Of a DNA stretch of 64,000 nucleotides, positions 17,158-26,068 are shown piece by piece. The notes beneath the pieces are model-generated. The model was not told where the DNA came from and did no database searches. It worked only from the letters and a program-made list of their open reading frames with translations. Both the position numbers and the translations under genes were made by a program. The stretch spans positions 248,001 to 312,000 of the forward strand of contig JACKAZ010000002.1 of NCBI GenBank assembly GCA_020634795.1. The letters run 5' to 3'. The stretch's first letter is position 1, and each line of letters begins with the position of its first letter. Source of the stretch: Ardenticatenales bacterium. Lineage in GTDB: Bacteria; Chloroflexota; Anaerolineae; Ardenticatenales; Ardenticatenaceae.

Positions 17158-18666
17158 ATGTCTGCCAAGTTTGTCGCCACTTTTTTCACTCTGTTGAGTT
17201 TGCTGGCCTGGCTTGTCGCAGCCTGCGCCAGCACCGCTTCCGCCCCGTCGCCACAGAGCAGCGCCACGCCCACCGTGGTGGACGCCACGGCAACCGCCGT
17301 GCCCCCCACGGCCAGCCCCACGCCGGTCATCGTTGCCAGTGCGACGCCCACCGATGTCCCCCCCACGGCAACCGCCGTGCCCGCCACGGAAATCCCCGCG
17401 TCCAGCGCCACGCCCGACGTGGCCCCCACGCTGCCCGCCCCCACGCCGATCGACGCGGGTGGCGCACAGCTCGAGATCAAGGCGTGGTCCCCGAGCGGTC
17501 GTTACGTCAGCTACCTGCGGACGGCGCGGGACGAGTCGGAGACGTTACTGATCTACGATACGGTCAGCGGCACGCGCTGTGAACTGCCCGATCAAGTACA
17601 GGATTGGTTTCTGCCCACCCATCTCTGGCTGGAAAATGACGCACTGCTCTTCAAACGAGGTCAGGGAGAATTTTTCCAGTGGGAGACCCCCTGCGACGGT
17701 GACCCCACACCGATCACAGGCGATGTGCCAACTTTGTTGTACGGCGTGGCCAGTAGTTCGGACCACTCTCGCTGGTTGGTCCTGTCGGAAGATGATCTGT
17801 GGCTCTTCGATGCGGCGGATTCCACCTTCACGCCCGTGACGGGGATGCGCTACGGGACGCATCCCAGCGCGGGCTGGTCGCCGGATGGGGAGACGGTCGT
17901 CGTGGTCTATGAGGGGAGTGCCTTTGCCATCAATGCCGACGACGCCGAAGCGGTGCGCGTCGCCTCGTGGGAATACATTGAGAGCGGCGGCGGCGAGAAC
18001 TTCCCCGGTGCGGCGATCCAATGGCTGGACGCCACGCACTTTGTGACCGCGGGCCACGGGCTATCCGGGGCCTACCGCATCGGCTTGGATGGCACGATGG
18101 AGAATCTGAGCCAAACGCTCTTCGGCATTTCTTTCCCGCCGCCCAATGAAGGCCAAGGCGCGGTCCGCCTGTGGGTGCTGCCCAGCGCGACGCTCAACGA
18201 CGCGGCGTGGCATCTGCTTCACGCGCAGTATGGGGACGGGCGCGGCCCCGCGTTCCAGCTCTATCATCACGAAAGTGAGCTTGTAGAGTCGATTGAGCTG
18301 CCCACCGAGGACGCAATTCTTAACTTCGTTGGGGCGGCGCAGGATGGCAGCCAACTGCTTTTCGAGGAATGGGAGAATGGGGCGACGGGCCGCGCGTGGC
18401 TCTACGCGGTCGAGGGTGATGGGAGCGAGCGTTGGGTCGAGGCGGCCAGCGCCAACCTGTCGCCGGATGGCAATTTGCTTGCCTTGAGCCGCGAAAATGG
18501 CGTCTATGTCGAAAGGCTCACAGGGGATGTGGGGGCCGAGTGGCCGTTGACCTTCGATCGCAACTTTGCGGAGCTGGGCTGGTCGCCGGATAGTAGACAT
18601 TTGGTCGTCAGTGGACAAAGCGAGGGCGAGCCGCAGCTCTTCATTTTACCGATACGCTCACAATAG
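17158..18666 (+). CDS. Lipoprotein with Pro/Thr-rich linker and TolB-like beta-propeller
   Basis: A 502-residue protein with a signal peptide ending in a lipobox (LVAACAS, Cys at about 23), so it should be lipid-anchored outside the cytoplasmic membrane. Residues 25-100 are an Ala/Pro/Thr linker built on ATPT repeats. The rest has spaced propeller-blade motifs such as WSPSGRYVSYL, GWSPDGETVVVV, NLSPDGNLLAL and GWSPDSRHLVV, as in WD40-like TolB/PD40 repeats. The start has GAAGGAGGAG upstream. It is followed by a terminator and a paralogue, so the two may be transcribed separately. Ligand unknown. Confidence 0.85.
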   Translation: MSAKFVATFFTLLSLLAWLVAACASTASAPSPQSSATPTVVDATATAVPPTASPTPVIVASATPTDVPPTATAVPATEIPASSATPDVAPTLPAPTPIDAGGAQLEIKAWSPSGRYVSYLRTARDESETLLIYDTVSGTRCELPDQVQDWFLPTHLWLENDALLFKRGQGEFFQWETPCDGDPTPITGDVPTLLYGVASSSDHSRWLVLSEDDLWLFDAADSTFTPVTGMRYGTHPSAGWSPDGETVVVVYEGSAFAINADDAEAVRVASWEYIESGGGENFPGAAIQWLDATHFVTAGHGLSGAYRIGLDGTMENLSQTLFGISFPPPNEGQGAVRLWVLPSATLNDAAWHLLHAQYGDGRGPAFQLYHHESELVESIELPTEDAILNFVGAAQDGSQLLFEEWENGATGRAWLYAVEGDGSERWVEAASANLSPDGNLLALSRENGVYVERLTGDVGAEWPLTFDRNFAELGWSPDSRHLVVSGQSEGEPQLFILPIRSQ

Positions 18667-18689
18667 CGGCGAATGTGACTAATGGGTAC

Positions 18690-18724
18690 AAGGGGCGATG
18701 GGAAAGGTCGCCCCTTACCCTTTT
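18690..18724 (+). terminator. Intrinsic terminator between the two lipoprotein genes
   Basis: AAGGGGCGA pairs with TCGCCCCTT over a 9-nt loop and is followed by a short CCC and TTTT, 24 bp after the first lipoprotein stop. Confidence 0.75.
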
Positions 18725-18810
18725 CCCTTCTGGTACGCAACGATCCTAACTGCCACGAATGCCTCGCCAGATATGCTTCGTATCGTAATTATCATTTGAA
18801 AAGGAGCGCG

Positions 18811-20301
18811 ATGATGGTCCGCCACACGTTAAAATTGATCGCTTTATTCATTCTTCTCTTTGTTTCTGCCTGCACTACCCCCCAACGACGGGAAGAACTG
18901 CCGGTGGTATTGCCCAGCCCCACCCGGTCGCCCGCGCCGCTGGCCACGTTGACCACCCCCGCGACCCGCACGGTGGCTCCCACGCCGAGCGTGGTGCCTG
19001 CCAGCGCCACCGCCGCGCCCCCCACGGTGACGGCGACGCCCCTGCCCGTGACCCGCGCGGCTCCGGCAGCGGTGGACGAAGCGGCCGATCTGTTGCCCGA
19101 TGCGTGGTCGCCGAGTGGGCGGTACGTGAGTTACCTCGTTCCCGCCGAGGGCGGAGGCGTGGTTGGCCCCACCGAACCAGTAGAACTCCGCATCTACGAT
19201 AGCGAGCGCGAGCTTGTCTGCGCCGTGCCCACGGAAGGCAACATCGGCTTCTTCATGGCCAACTACCTCTGGCTGGAGGGCGACCGTTTCCTTTTCCATC
19301 AGGGCGAGCAAGGTATCGCAATGTGGGCGCAACCCTGCGAGGGCGAACCCCGGCTCCTCGTGGATGCCCCCCGCAATTTTGCGGTGATCGCGGGCAATGA
19401 GACGCGCAGCCGCTGGCTTTTACGGGGAGAGGCGGAACCACTGATCTTGCTCGACGGCCAGAGCCTTGCCTTCACGCCGGTCGAGGGAGTGAACTACGGA
19501 CTGCATCCGTCGGTGGGCTGGTCGACCAACGGGGAACATCTTGTCTATGCGCAAGAGGGAGAAGCGTACGAGATCGACCAGCAAACGGGGGTTGCCGCGC
19601 GTTTTGCCACGTGGGAAATGTTCACGACCGTCGCAGGCACGGAGAACTTCCTCAGTCCGCCACCGCAGTGGCTCGACGACCAACGCTTTCTGATCCCTTC
19701 GATGCGACTCAGCGCACCGCAACTGATCTCGCTGGACGGCACGACCCAAGATGTGATCGCCGATCTCTTCGGATTACCCCGCTGGACACCGGAGGCGCGC
19801 CCGCGCGTTGCAGCCCTGATCCAACCGGACGACGCGGCGTGGTACCTTCTGCTGACGGAATATCGCGAGGGGGGCGGCGCCGACTATCGGCTCTATCGCA
19901 GCGAAACGAACGAGGTTCAGCCCCTGTCGCTCCCGGAGGGGGACGCGGCGTTCCAATTCGTAGCGGTGGTGGATCAGCAAGAATTGGTCTTTTACAGCCA
20001 AGGCGACAGCGAAGCGGTGAGCTACTGGGTGCGCCCGCTCGACGGCGGCCCCGACAGTTGGAGCGAGCTGCCCGCAGGCTACCGCCGCGTGACGGTTTCG
20101 CCGGACGGGCGCTACTTGGCGATCAACGAGGCCGATGGCGTGCGTGTGTACGACGATGCAGAGACGCTCGTGGCGGAGTGGAAGGTAGCGGCGGAGACGC
20201 TCTGGCTCTTGTGGTCGCCGCAGAGCGACCGCCTGCTGGTCGTCCGGTTCATCGAGCCGATGCAGTACACGCTCTACCTCCTTGATTTGGCCGCACCGTG
20301 A
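18811..20301 (+). CDS. Paralogous lipoprotein with beta-propeller domain
   Basis: A 496-residue paralogue of the previous gene, with the same order: lipobox (LLFVSACTT, Cys near 19), a Pro/Ala/Thr linker to about residue 90, then a propeller with WSPSGRYVSYL, LWLEGDRFLFHQGEQG, YGLHPSVGWSTNGEHLVYA and VSPDGRYLAI. The blade beginning WSPSGRYVSYL and the following LWLE and YGLHPS/YGTHPS blocks match between the paralogues, showing a tandem duplication now well diverged. The start at 18811 (MMVRHTLK) has AAGGAG directly upstream; the longer frame from 18682 runs through the terminator and is not real. Confidence 0.85.
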   Translation: MMVRHTLKLIALFILLFVSACTTPQRREELPVVLPSPTRSPAPLATLTTPATRTVAPTPSVVPASATAAPPTVTATPLPVTRAAPAAVDEAADLLPDAWSPSGRYVSYLVPAEGGGVVGPTEPVELRIYDSERELVCAVPTEGNIGFFMANYLWLEGDRFLFHQGEQGIAMWAQPCEGEPRLLVDAPRNFAVIAGNETRSRWLLRGEAEPLILLDGQSLAFTPVEGVNYGLHPSVGWSTNGEHLVYAQEGEAYEIDQQTGVAARFATWEMFTTVAGTENFLSPPPQWLDDQRFLIPSMRLSAPQLISLDGTTQDVIADLFGLPRWTPEARPRVAALIQPDDAAWYLLLTEYREGGGADYRLYRSETNEVQPLSLPEGDAAFQFVAVVDQQELVFYSQGDSEAVSYWVRPLDGGPDSWSELPAGYRRVTVSPDGRYLAINEADGVRVYDDAETLVAEWKVAAETLWLLWSPQSDRLLVVRFIEPMQYTLYLLDLAAP

Positions 20302-20400
20302 TTTGGCGAATGGGGGCGGAGCGGCATGTTGGGGTCTCGATGCCCCTTCAAAGCTTCGCCATACTTATCCCCCGCTCCCTCCGCCCTTCCCATCCGTTTG

Positions 20401-21567
20401 CTACAGCGCGGCCAGCGCTTGGCCCAAATCCGCGATCAAATCGTCGACATGTTCGAGGCCGACCGAGAGCCGCACCAGTGTGTCGCTGATGCCCAGTTCG
20501 GCGCGGCGTTCGGCGGGCAGACTGGCGTGGGTCATGATGGCGGGGTGTTCGATCAAACTTTCCACACCGCCCAAGCTTTCGGCTAGGGTAAAGAGCTTCA
20601 CTTCGCCGAGGAAGCGGCGGCTTTCCTCCAGCCCGCCCTTCAAGAAGATGGTGATCATGCCGCCCGGCCCCAACTGCTGGCGTTGCGCCAACTCGTACTG
20701 CGGATGGGACTCAAGGCCGGGATAAACAACGCGCTCTACATCGGGATGATCGTCGAGCCACTGCGCGATCTTCAATGCGTTCTCTTGGTGACGTTCCATG
20801 CGGACGGCCAGCGTTTTGATGCCGCGCATCACCAGCCATGAATCCATCGGCCCCGGCACGCCCCCCATCGCATTTTGCAGGAACTTGAGCTGGCCGTGCA
20901 GCGCTTCATCGTTGAGGATCAGCGCCCCACCCACCACATCGGAATGGCCGTTGAGGTATTTGGTGGTGGAGTGCATCACCATGTCGATGCCGTGGCGCAG
21001 CGGCTGTTGCAGATAGGGGCTGAGGAAGGTGTTGTCGCAAACGCTGATGACCCCCGCCTCTTGCGCCACAGTGGCCACCATCGTCAGATCGATGAGCTTG
21101 AGCAGCGGATTGGACGGCGTTTCGACCCAGATCATTTTCGTTGTCTCGCTCATCGCGCTGCGCAGCCGCGCCTCCGCCCCCTCACCGGAGAGATCCACGT
21201 AGCTGAAGGTCAGCCCCAAATTCGCCATCACTCGGTCGAAGAGGCGCACCGTACCGCCGTACAGATCATCGGAGGCGACGACGTGATCCCCCGCAGACAA
21301 CGTGGCCATCACGGTGGTGATAGCGGCGAGGCCCGATGCGAAGGCGAGGCCAAAAGCACCGCCCTCCAACGCGGCCAGATTGCGTTCCAACGTGTTGCGG
21401 GTCGGGTTATCGGTGCGGCTGTACTCGTAGCCCTTGTGCTCACCCGGCGCGGGTTGGGCATAGGTACTGGTCTGGAAGATCGGCGGCATCACCGCGCCCG
21501 TGGTCGGTTCGGGCGATTGGCCCCCGTGAATCGCGGCGGTCTCGACATGTTGATAATGTTCCGACAT
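20401..21567 (-). CDS. Cystathionine gamma-synthase/lyase family PLP enzyme
   Basis: A 388-residue fold-type I PLP enzyme of the Cys/Met metabolism family. It shows the family start (ETAAIHGGQ, PPIFQTSTY), YEYSRTDNPTRNTLE, FASGLAAI, the cofactor-stacking DDLYGGT and the Schiff-base lysine in HSTTKYLNGHSD. Gamma-synthases (metB), gamma-lyases (mccB) and O-acetylhomoserine enzymes cannot be separated by eye. The cystathionine beta-synthase at 38260 favours gamma-lyase in reverse transsulfuration (homocysteine to cysteine). It follows the small gene and its terminator on the same strand. Confidence 0.92.
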   Translation of the reverse strand: MSEHYQHVETAAIHGGQSPEPTTGAVMPPIFQTSTYAQPAPGEHKGYEYSRTDNPTRNTLERNLAALEGGAFGLAFASGLAAITTVMATLSAGDHVVASDDLYGGTVRLFDRVMANLGLTFSYVDLSGEGAEARLRSAMSETTKMIWVETPSNPLLKLIDLTMVATVAQEAGVISVCDNTFLSPYLQQPLRHGIDMVMHSTTKYLNGHSDVVGGALILNDEALHGQLKFLQNAMGGVPGPMDSWLVMRGIKTLAVRMERHQENALKIAQWLDDHPDVERVVYPGLESHPQYELAQRQQLGPGGMITIFLKGGLEESRRFLGEVKLFTLAESLGGVESLIEHPAIMTHASLPAERRAELGISDTLVRLSVGLEHVDDLIADLGQALAAL

Positions 21568-21611
21568 GGATCGCTCCTACTTCTGTGGCTGGCGGATGGC
21601 AGACAAATGAA

Positions 21612-21637
21612 AAGACGGCGATGGAAATCCCATCGCC
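21612..21637 (-). terminator. Terminator of the small gene upstream of the transsulfuration enzyme
   Basis: On the minus strand GGCGATGG, a 5-nt loop and CCATCGCC are followed by GTCTTTTC, 23 bp after the small gene stop. Confidence 0.8.
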
Positions 21638-21659
21638 GCCCCCCAATCAACAAGGCAGG

Positions 21660-21854
21660 TTAGCTGGCCTTTTTCAGCACGGGCAGACCGGTGCCGGTTT
21701 CGCGGACCTCGTACCCTTCAGGCAACGAGGCTTCCGCGCCATCCTTCACTTCGCGTGCGAAGAAATAGAGCTTCGTCTTGGAATTCTTGGCCAAGCGGCT
21801 ATGCAAGAAGTATGTTCGGCCTTTGGAATTTTCGTAGCTGTAAGCGTTATCCAT
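21660..21854 (-). CDS. Small protein of unknown function, parent of the duplicated 5' end
   Basis: A 64-residue basic/acidic soluble protein beginning MDNAYSYENSKGRTYFLHSR; it includes LYFFAREVKDGAEASLPEGYEV, a pattern seen in short bacterial proteins of unknown role. The Met at 21854 has an AAAGGA Shine-Dalgarno; the 10-residue longer frame is not needed. Its promoter region, Shine-Dalgarno and first codons are included in the 1329-bp tandem repeat and so recur, without the rest of the gene, in front of two dienelactone-hydrolase copies. A terminator follows it. Confidence 0.7.
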   Translation of the reverse strand: MDNAYSYENSKGRTYFLHSRLAKNSKTKLYFFAREVKDGAEASLPEGYEVRETGTGLPVLKKAS

Positions 21855-21976
21855 GAGTATCCTTTCGTAAGTTCGAACCAACAACGGCGAAAATTATGGT
21901 CAAATGTTCGATTTTTGCAAATCTCCAGTGCCACATAGGGAGAGAAGTGCCGGGTAGAGCTGCCAAGCCCCGTCGC

Positions 21977-22456
21977 CTAACATATCTCGCTCGATGCCGC
22001 AAGCAGTCGTTTGATCTGCTGAAGGTGGCTTTCGCCATGTGCTGCGCTGCGTTGCAAGAGTCGGCGGAGGCTAATTGCACCATCCTCGGGGTGATTGCCG
22101 CTTCGCTGCCACGCCTCGTCGGGAAGCTGCTCGAAAAAGTGCGTCCAACGATGATGCAGCCCTTGCAAAATCTGTAGCGAAGGCGCGATCTCGCCCTCTG
22201 ACCCGTCGGCCAGGCGTGCCCATGCTTCTTGATCGTAGGGCTTCAAAGTTGGCTGGCTTTCGGTCGCGATCAGCTTGCAACGCACAAAGCTGTTCATATG
22301 CGAATCGGCGAGGTGGTGAACGATCTGCGCAATCGTCCACTCCTCTGGAATGAGAGGGGTCGTCAACTGCTCGACCCTAAGTCCTTGCACAAGCGCGGCC
22401 ACGGCGTCGGGGAGGGCGCGGATTTGCGCGATCAGCGCTTGCGTTTCGGTGGTCAT
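21977..22456 (-). CDS. DinB-family protein, copy 1 (nearest the small gene)
   Basis: A 159-residue four-helix-bundle protein of the DinB/YfiT metal-dependent family. The usual three metal-ligand histidines can be placed in IVHHLADSHMN and in the C-terminal AHGESHLQQIKRLL, and EEWTIAQIVHHL is the typical first motif. Members include thiol transferases and proteins of unknown role. The start at 22456 (MTTETQALIAQ) was chosen because the longer frame overlaps the upstream hydrolase. In this copy the intact small gene follows 122 bp downstream. Confidence 0.88.
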   Translation of the reverse strand: MTTETQALIAQIRALPDAVAALVQGLRVEQLTTPLIPEEWTIAQIVHHLADSHMNSFVRCKLIATESQPTLKPYDQEAWARLADGSEGEIAPSLQILQGLHHRWTHFFEQLPDEAWQRSGNHPEDGAISLRRLLQRSAAHGESHLQQIKRLLAASSEIC

Positions 22457-22505
22457 CTTAGCGTCCTCGTAGGGGTGGCAACAGTAACTGCCGCAGATGA
22501 TAGGA

Positions 22506-23141
22506 TCAATCCTCACGATCTTGCAAAAAGGCCAACGTCCGCTGCCAAGCCAGCGTCGCCGATGGCTCATCGTAGGCATCGGCGCGATCGGCCTCGAAGA
22601 ACCAATGGCCCACCTTGTCATAGCGATGGAAGGTCACAGCAAGCCCCGCGTCCCGAATCGCGGCTTCGGTCGCCGCGATCTGCTCCGCCGATTCGTAGGG
22701 ATCGTCGGCGGCGAAGTGGCCCATGTAGCTGGCCCGCGCTTGGCGGAAATGTAGCTCTCCCGTCCCGTAGAAGAGCACCACTTTTGCGACCCAGTCGGGG
22801 CGGCTATCGGCTAACTCGATGGCGTAGTAAGCCCCCATTGAGAAGCCGATCACGGCGATCGCGCTGCCCTGCACGGCCAAGAACGAGGCTGCCGCATCGA
22901 TCTCCGCGCGGGCACGTCCCTCGTCTTCCGACAGCGCAGCGCTCAACGTTTCGGCCGCGTCTATCGTCGTGGCGACCTCGCCATGATAGAGATCGGGGGC
23001 CAAGACGACGAAGCCGTCGTTGGCCAGCCGTTGGCAAAAAGCTTTGATCGTGCCATTGAGTCCCCACCACGGATGAAGCACCAGAATGGCAGGGCCACTG
23101 GCAACGGGTGGCAGTGCGAACAGGCCGACGGGTGATGCCAT
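22506..23141 (-). CDS. Dienelactone-hydrolase-family protein, copy 1 (chimeric upstream)
   Basis: A 211-residue alpha/beta hydrolase. The nucleophile elbow is GFSMGAY, a Ser where classical dienelactone hydrolases have Cys; Asp (ADDPYES) and His (KVGHWFFE) complete a triad. LHPWWGLN is the family's N-terminal oxyanion motif. In this copy the sequence upstream comes from the small gene: AAAGGAG is kept at 6 bp from the ATG, and the small gene's start at 23183 reads in frame through 11 codons into the hydrolase, allowing a 14-residue longer chimera beginning MDNAYSYENSKG. The DinB gene follows after 49 bp. Confidence 0.9.
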   Translation of the reverse strand: MASPVGLFALPPVASGPAILVLHPWWGLNGTIKAFCQRLANDGFVVLAPDLYHGEVATTIDAAETLSAALSEDEGRARAEIDAAASFLAVQGSAIAVIGFSMGAYYAIELADSRPDWVAKVVLFYGTGELHFRQARASYMGHFAADDPYESAEQIAATEAAIRDAGLAVTFHRYDKVGHWFFEADRADAYDEPSATLAWQRTLAFLQDRED

Positions 23142-23305
23142 AATTGCTCCTTTGGAATTTTCGTAGCTGTAAGCGTTATCCATGAGTATCCTTTCGTAAG
23201 TTCGAACCAACAACGGCGAAAATTATGGTCAAATGTTCGATTTTTGCAAATCTCCAGTGCCACATAGGGAGAGAAGTGCCGGGTAGAGCTGCCAAGCCCC
23301 GTCGC

Positions 23306-23785
23306 CTAACATATCTCGCTCGATGCCGCAAGCAGTCGTTTGATCTGCTGAAGGTGGCTTTCGCCATGTGCTGCGCTGCGTTGCAAGAGTCGGCGGAGGC
23401 TAATTGCACCATCCTCGGGGTGATTGCCGCTTCGCTGCCACGCCTCGTCGGGAAGCTGCTCGAAAAAGTGCGTCCAACGATGATGCAGCCCTTGCAAAAT
23501 CTGTAGCGAAGGCGCGATCTCGCCCTCTGACCCGTCGGCCAGGCGTGCCCATGCTTCTTGATCGTAGGGCTTCAAAGTTGGCTGGCTTTCGGTCGCGATC
23601 AGCTTGCAACGCACAAAGCTGTTCATATGCGAATCGGCGAGGTGGTGAACGATCTGCGCAATCGTCCACTCCTCTGGAATGAGAGGGGTCGTCAACTGCT
23701 CGACCCTAAGTCCTTGCACAAGCGCGGCCACGGCGTCGGGGAGGGCGCGGATTTGCGCGATCAGCGCTTGCGTTTCGGTGGTCAT
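23306..23785 (-). CDS. DinB-family protein, copy 2
   Basis: Identical in protein sequence to the copies at 21977 and 24635. Downstream of this copy the small gene's regulatory region leads not to the small gene but to the chimeric start of hydrolase copy 1, so transcription from that region would now drive copy 1 of the hydrolase-DinB pair. Confidence 0.88.
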   Translation of the reverse strand: MTTETQALIAQIRALPDAVAALVQGLRVEQLTTPLIPEEWTIAQIVHHLADSHMNSFVRCKLIATESQPTLKPYDQEAWARLADGSEGEIAPSLQILQGLHHRWTHFFEQLPDEAWQRSGNHPEDGAISLRRLLQRSAAHGESHLQQIKRLLAASSEIC

Positions 23786-23834
23786 CTTAGCGTCCTCGTA
23801 GGGGTGGCAACAGTAACTGCCGCAGATGATAGGA

Positions 23835-24470
23835 TCAATCCTCACGATCTTGCAAAAAGGCCAACGTCCGCTGCCAAGCCAGCGTCGCCGATGGCTCATC
23901 GTAGGCATCGGCGCGATCGGCCTCGAAGAACCAATGGCCCACCTTGTCATAGCGATGGAAGGTCACAGCAAGCCCCGCGTCCCGAATCGCGGCTTCGGTC
24001 GCCGCGATCTGCTCCGCCGATTCGTAGGGATCGTCGGCGGCGAAGTGGCCCATGTAGCTGGCCCGCGCTTGGCGGAAATGTAGCTCTCCCGTCCCGTAGA
24101 AGAGCACCACTTTTGCGACCCAGTCGGGGCGGCTATCGGCTAACTCGATGGCGTAGTAAGCCCCCATTGAGAAGCCGATCACGGCGATCGCGCTGCCCTG
24201 CACGGCCAAGAACGAGGCTGCCGCATCGATCTCCGCGCGGGCACGTCCCTCGTCTTCCGACAGCGCAGCGCTCAACGTTTCGGCCGCGTCTATCGTCGTG
24301 GCGACCTCGCCATGATAGAGATCGGGGGCCAAGACGACGAAGCCGTCGTTGGCCAGCCGTTGGCAAAAAGCTTTGATCGTGCCATTGAGTCCCCACCACG
24401 GATGAAGCACCAGAATGGCAGGGCCACTGGCAACGGGTGGCAGTGCGAACAGGCCGACGGGTGATGCCAT
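23835..24470 (-). CDS. Dienelactone-hydrolase-family protein, copy 2 (chimeric upstream)
   Basis: Identical to copies 1 and 3 within the coding region. As in copy 1, the upstream 120 bp derive from the small gene, and an in-frame chimeric start is available at 24512. The native ATG keeps a full Shine-Dalgarno because the junction falls within AAGGAG. Confidence 0.9.
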   Translation of the reverse strand: MASPVGLFALPPVASGPAILVLHPWWGLNGTIKAFCQRLANDGFVVLAPDLYHGEVATTIDAAETLSAALSEDEGRARAEIDAAASFLAVQGSAIAVIGFSMGAYYAIELADSRPDWVAKVVLFYGTGELHFRQARASYMGHFAADDPYESAEQIAATEAAIRDAGLAVTFHRYDKVGHWFFEADRADAYDEPSATLAWQRTLAFLQDRED

Positions 24471-24634
24471 AATTGCTCCTTTGGAATTTTCGTAGCTGTA
24501 AGCGTTATCCATGAGTATCCTTTCGTAAGTTCGAACCAACAACGGCGAAAATTATGGTCAAATGTTCGATTTTTGCAAATCTCCAGTGCCACATAGGGAG
24601 AGAAGTGCCGGGTAGAGCTGCCAAGCCCCGTCGC

Positions 24635-25114
24635 CTAACATATCTCGCTCGATGCCGCAAGCAGTCGTTTGATCTGCTGAAGGTGGCTTTCGCCATGTGC
24701 TGCGCTGCGTTGCAAGAGTCGGCGGAGGCTAATTGCACCATCCTCGGGGTGATTGCCGCTTCGCTGCCACGCCTCGTCGGGAAGCTGCTCGAAAAAGTGC
24801 GTCCAACGATGATGCAGCCCTTGCAAAATCTGTAGCGAAGGCGCGATCTCGCCCTCTGACCCGTCGGCCAGGCGTGCCCATGCTTCTTGATCGTAGGGCT
24901 TCAAAGTTGGCTGGCTTTCGGTCGCGATCAGCTTGCAACGCACAAAGCTGTTCATATGCGAATCGGCGAGGTGGTGAACGATCTGCGCAATCGTCCACTC
25001 CTCTGGAATGAGAGGGGTCGTCAACTGCTCGACCCTAAGTCCTTGCACAAGCGCGGCCACGGCGTCGGGGAGGGCGCGGATTTGCGCGATCAGCGCTTGC
25101 GTTTCGGTGGTCAT
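24635..25114 (-). CDS. DinB-family protein, copy 3 (ancestral position of the pair)
   Basis: Identical to the other two copies. It follows hydrolase copy 3, the only hydrolase with its native upstream region, by 49 bp, so this unit represents the original hydrolase-DinB operon. Confidence 0.88.
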   Translation of the reverse strand: MTTETQALIAQIRALPDAVAALVQGLRVEQLTTPLIPEEWTIAQIVHHLADSHMNSFVRCKLIATESQPTLKPYDQEAWARLADGSEGEIAPSLQILQGLHHRWTHFFEQLPDEAWQRSGNHPEDGAISLRRLLQRSAAHGESHLQQIKRLLAASSEIC

Positions 25115-25163
25115 CTTAGCGTCCTCGTAGGGGTGGCAACAGTAACTGCCGCAGATGATAGGA

Positions 25164-25799
25164 TCAATCCTCACGATCTTGCAAAAAGGCCAACGTCCGC
25201 TGCCAAGCCAGCGTCGCCGATGGCTCATCGTAGGCATCGGCGCGATCGGCCTCGAAGAACCAATGGCCCACCTTGTCATAGCGATGGAAGGTCACAGCAA
25301 GCCCCGCGTCCCGAATCGCGGCTTCGGTCGCCGCGATCTGCTCCGCCGATTCGTAGGGATCGTCGGCGGCGAAGTGGCCCATGTAGCTGGCCCGCGCTTG
25401 GCGGAAATGTAGCTCTCCCGTCCCGTAGAAGAGCACCACTTTTGCGACCCAGTCGGGGCGGCTATCGGCTAACTCGATGGCGTAGTAAGCCCCCATTGAG
25501 AAGCCGATCACGGCGATCGCGCTGCCCTGCACGGCCAAGAACGAGGCTGCCGCATCGATCTCCGCGCGGGCACGTCCCTCGTCTTCCGACAGCGCAGCGC
25601 TCAACGTTTCGGCCGCGTCTATCGTCGTGGCGACCTCGCCATGATAGAGATCGGGGGCCAAGACGACGAAGCCGTCGTTGGCCAGCCGTTGGCAAAAAGC
25701 TTTGATCGTGCCATTGAGTCCCCACCACGGATGAAGCACCAGAATGGCAGGGCCACTGGCAACGGGTGGCAGTGCGAACAGGCCGACGGGTGATGCCAT
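25164..25799 (-). CDS. Dienelactone-hydrolase-family protein, copy 3 (native upstream region)
   Basis: Same 211-residue Ser-type hydrolase as copies 1 and 2. Here the upstream sequence is unique and reads GAGAAGGAGCAATT before the ATG, giving the native Shine-Dalgarno. The chimeric N-terminal extension possible in the other copies is absent. The gap from 25811 to the DUF4126 terminator holds no clear gene; a 128-residue frame there is a read-through of the hydrolase shadow frame. Confidence 0.92.
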   Translation of the reverse strand: MASPVGLFALPPVASGPAILVLHPWWGLNGTIKAFCQRLANDGFVVLAPDLYHGEVATTIDAAETLSAALSEDEGRARAEIDAAASFLAVQGSAIAVIGFSMGAYYAIELADSRPDWVAKVVLFYGTGELHFRQARASYMGHFAADDPYESAEQIAATEAAIRDAGLAVTFHRYDKVGHWFFEADRADAYDEPSATLAWQRTLAFLQDRED

Positions 25800-26017
25800 A
25801 ATTGCTCCTTCTCCGCTCGATCAGTCCATGCAGAGGTAGCGGATAATCCAGCTTCCGATCTGCACCATCTTACAACTTTTCTGCGACATGGCCAGCAAAT
25901 GTGGGCCACCCCAGGGGATCGGCGATCAAAGCAGAAGGAAGCGTGCGAGAGAAAGGACGCGAAGTTTAACGATGGGAAAGCTGGCCCGACCCACAAGTCG
26001 CACAAGCGTTCGGAGCG

Positions 26018-26060
26018 AAAAGCGAAGCGGCGCTGGAATATCCAGCGCCGCTTCGCTTTG
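26018..26060 (-). terminator. Strong terminator of the DUF4126 gene
   Basis: A perfect long stem, AGCGAAGCGGCGCTGGA over an ATA loop with its full complement, followed on the minus strand by TTTTCG, 9 bp after the stop. Confidence 0.9.
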
Positions 26061-26068
26061 TAAACGGG

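Larger units (their letters stand above)
21820..25810. repeat. Perfect tandem triplication, unit 1329 bp
   Basis: Three head-to-tail units (21820-23148, 23149-24477, 24478-25806, plus 4 shared bases). All predicted reading frames are identical across copies, so I see no divergence. Each unit holds, on the minus strand, a dienelactone-hydrolase gene, a DinB gene and the regulatory region plus first 11-12 codons of the small gene. The outer ends share only CCTT, so the first duplication used microhomology. The breakpoint lies inside the hydrolase Shine-Dalgarno. Either a very recent amplification or an assembly artefact. Confidence 0.95.

Noticed and set aside
22229..23047. 272-residue plus-strand frame repeated three times in the triplication
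   Set aside because: Antisense shadow of the DinB and hydrolase genes; the Arg/Pro/Ser composition is typical of shadows in GC-rich DNA.
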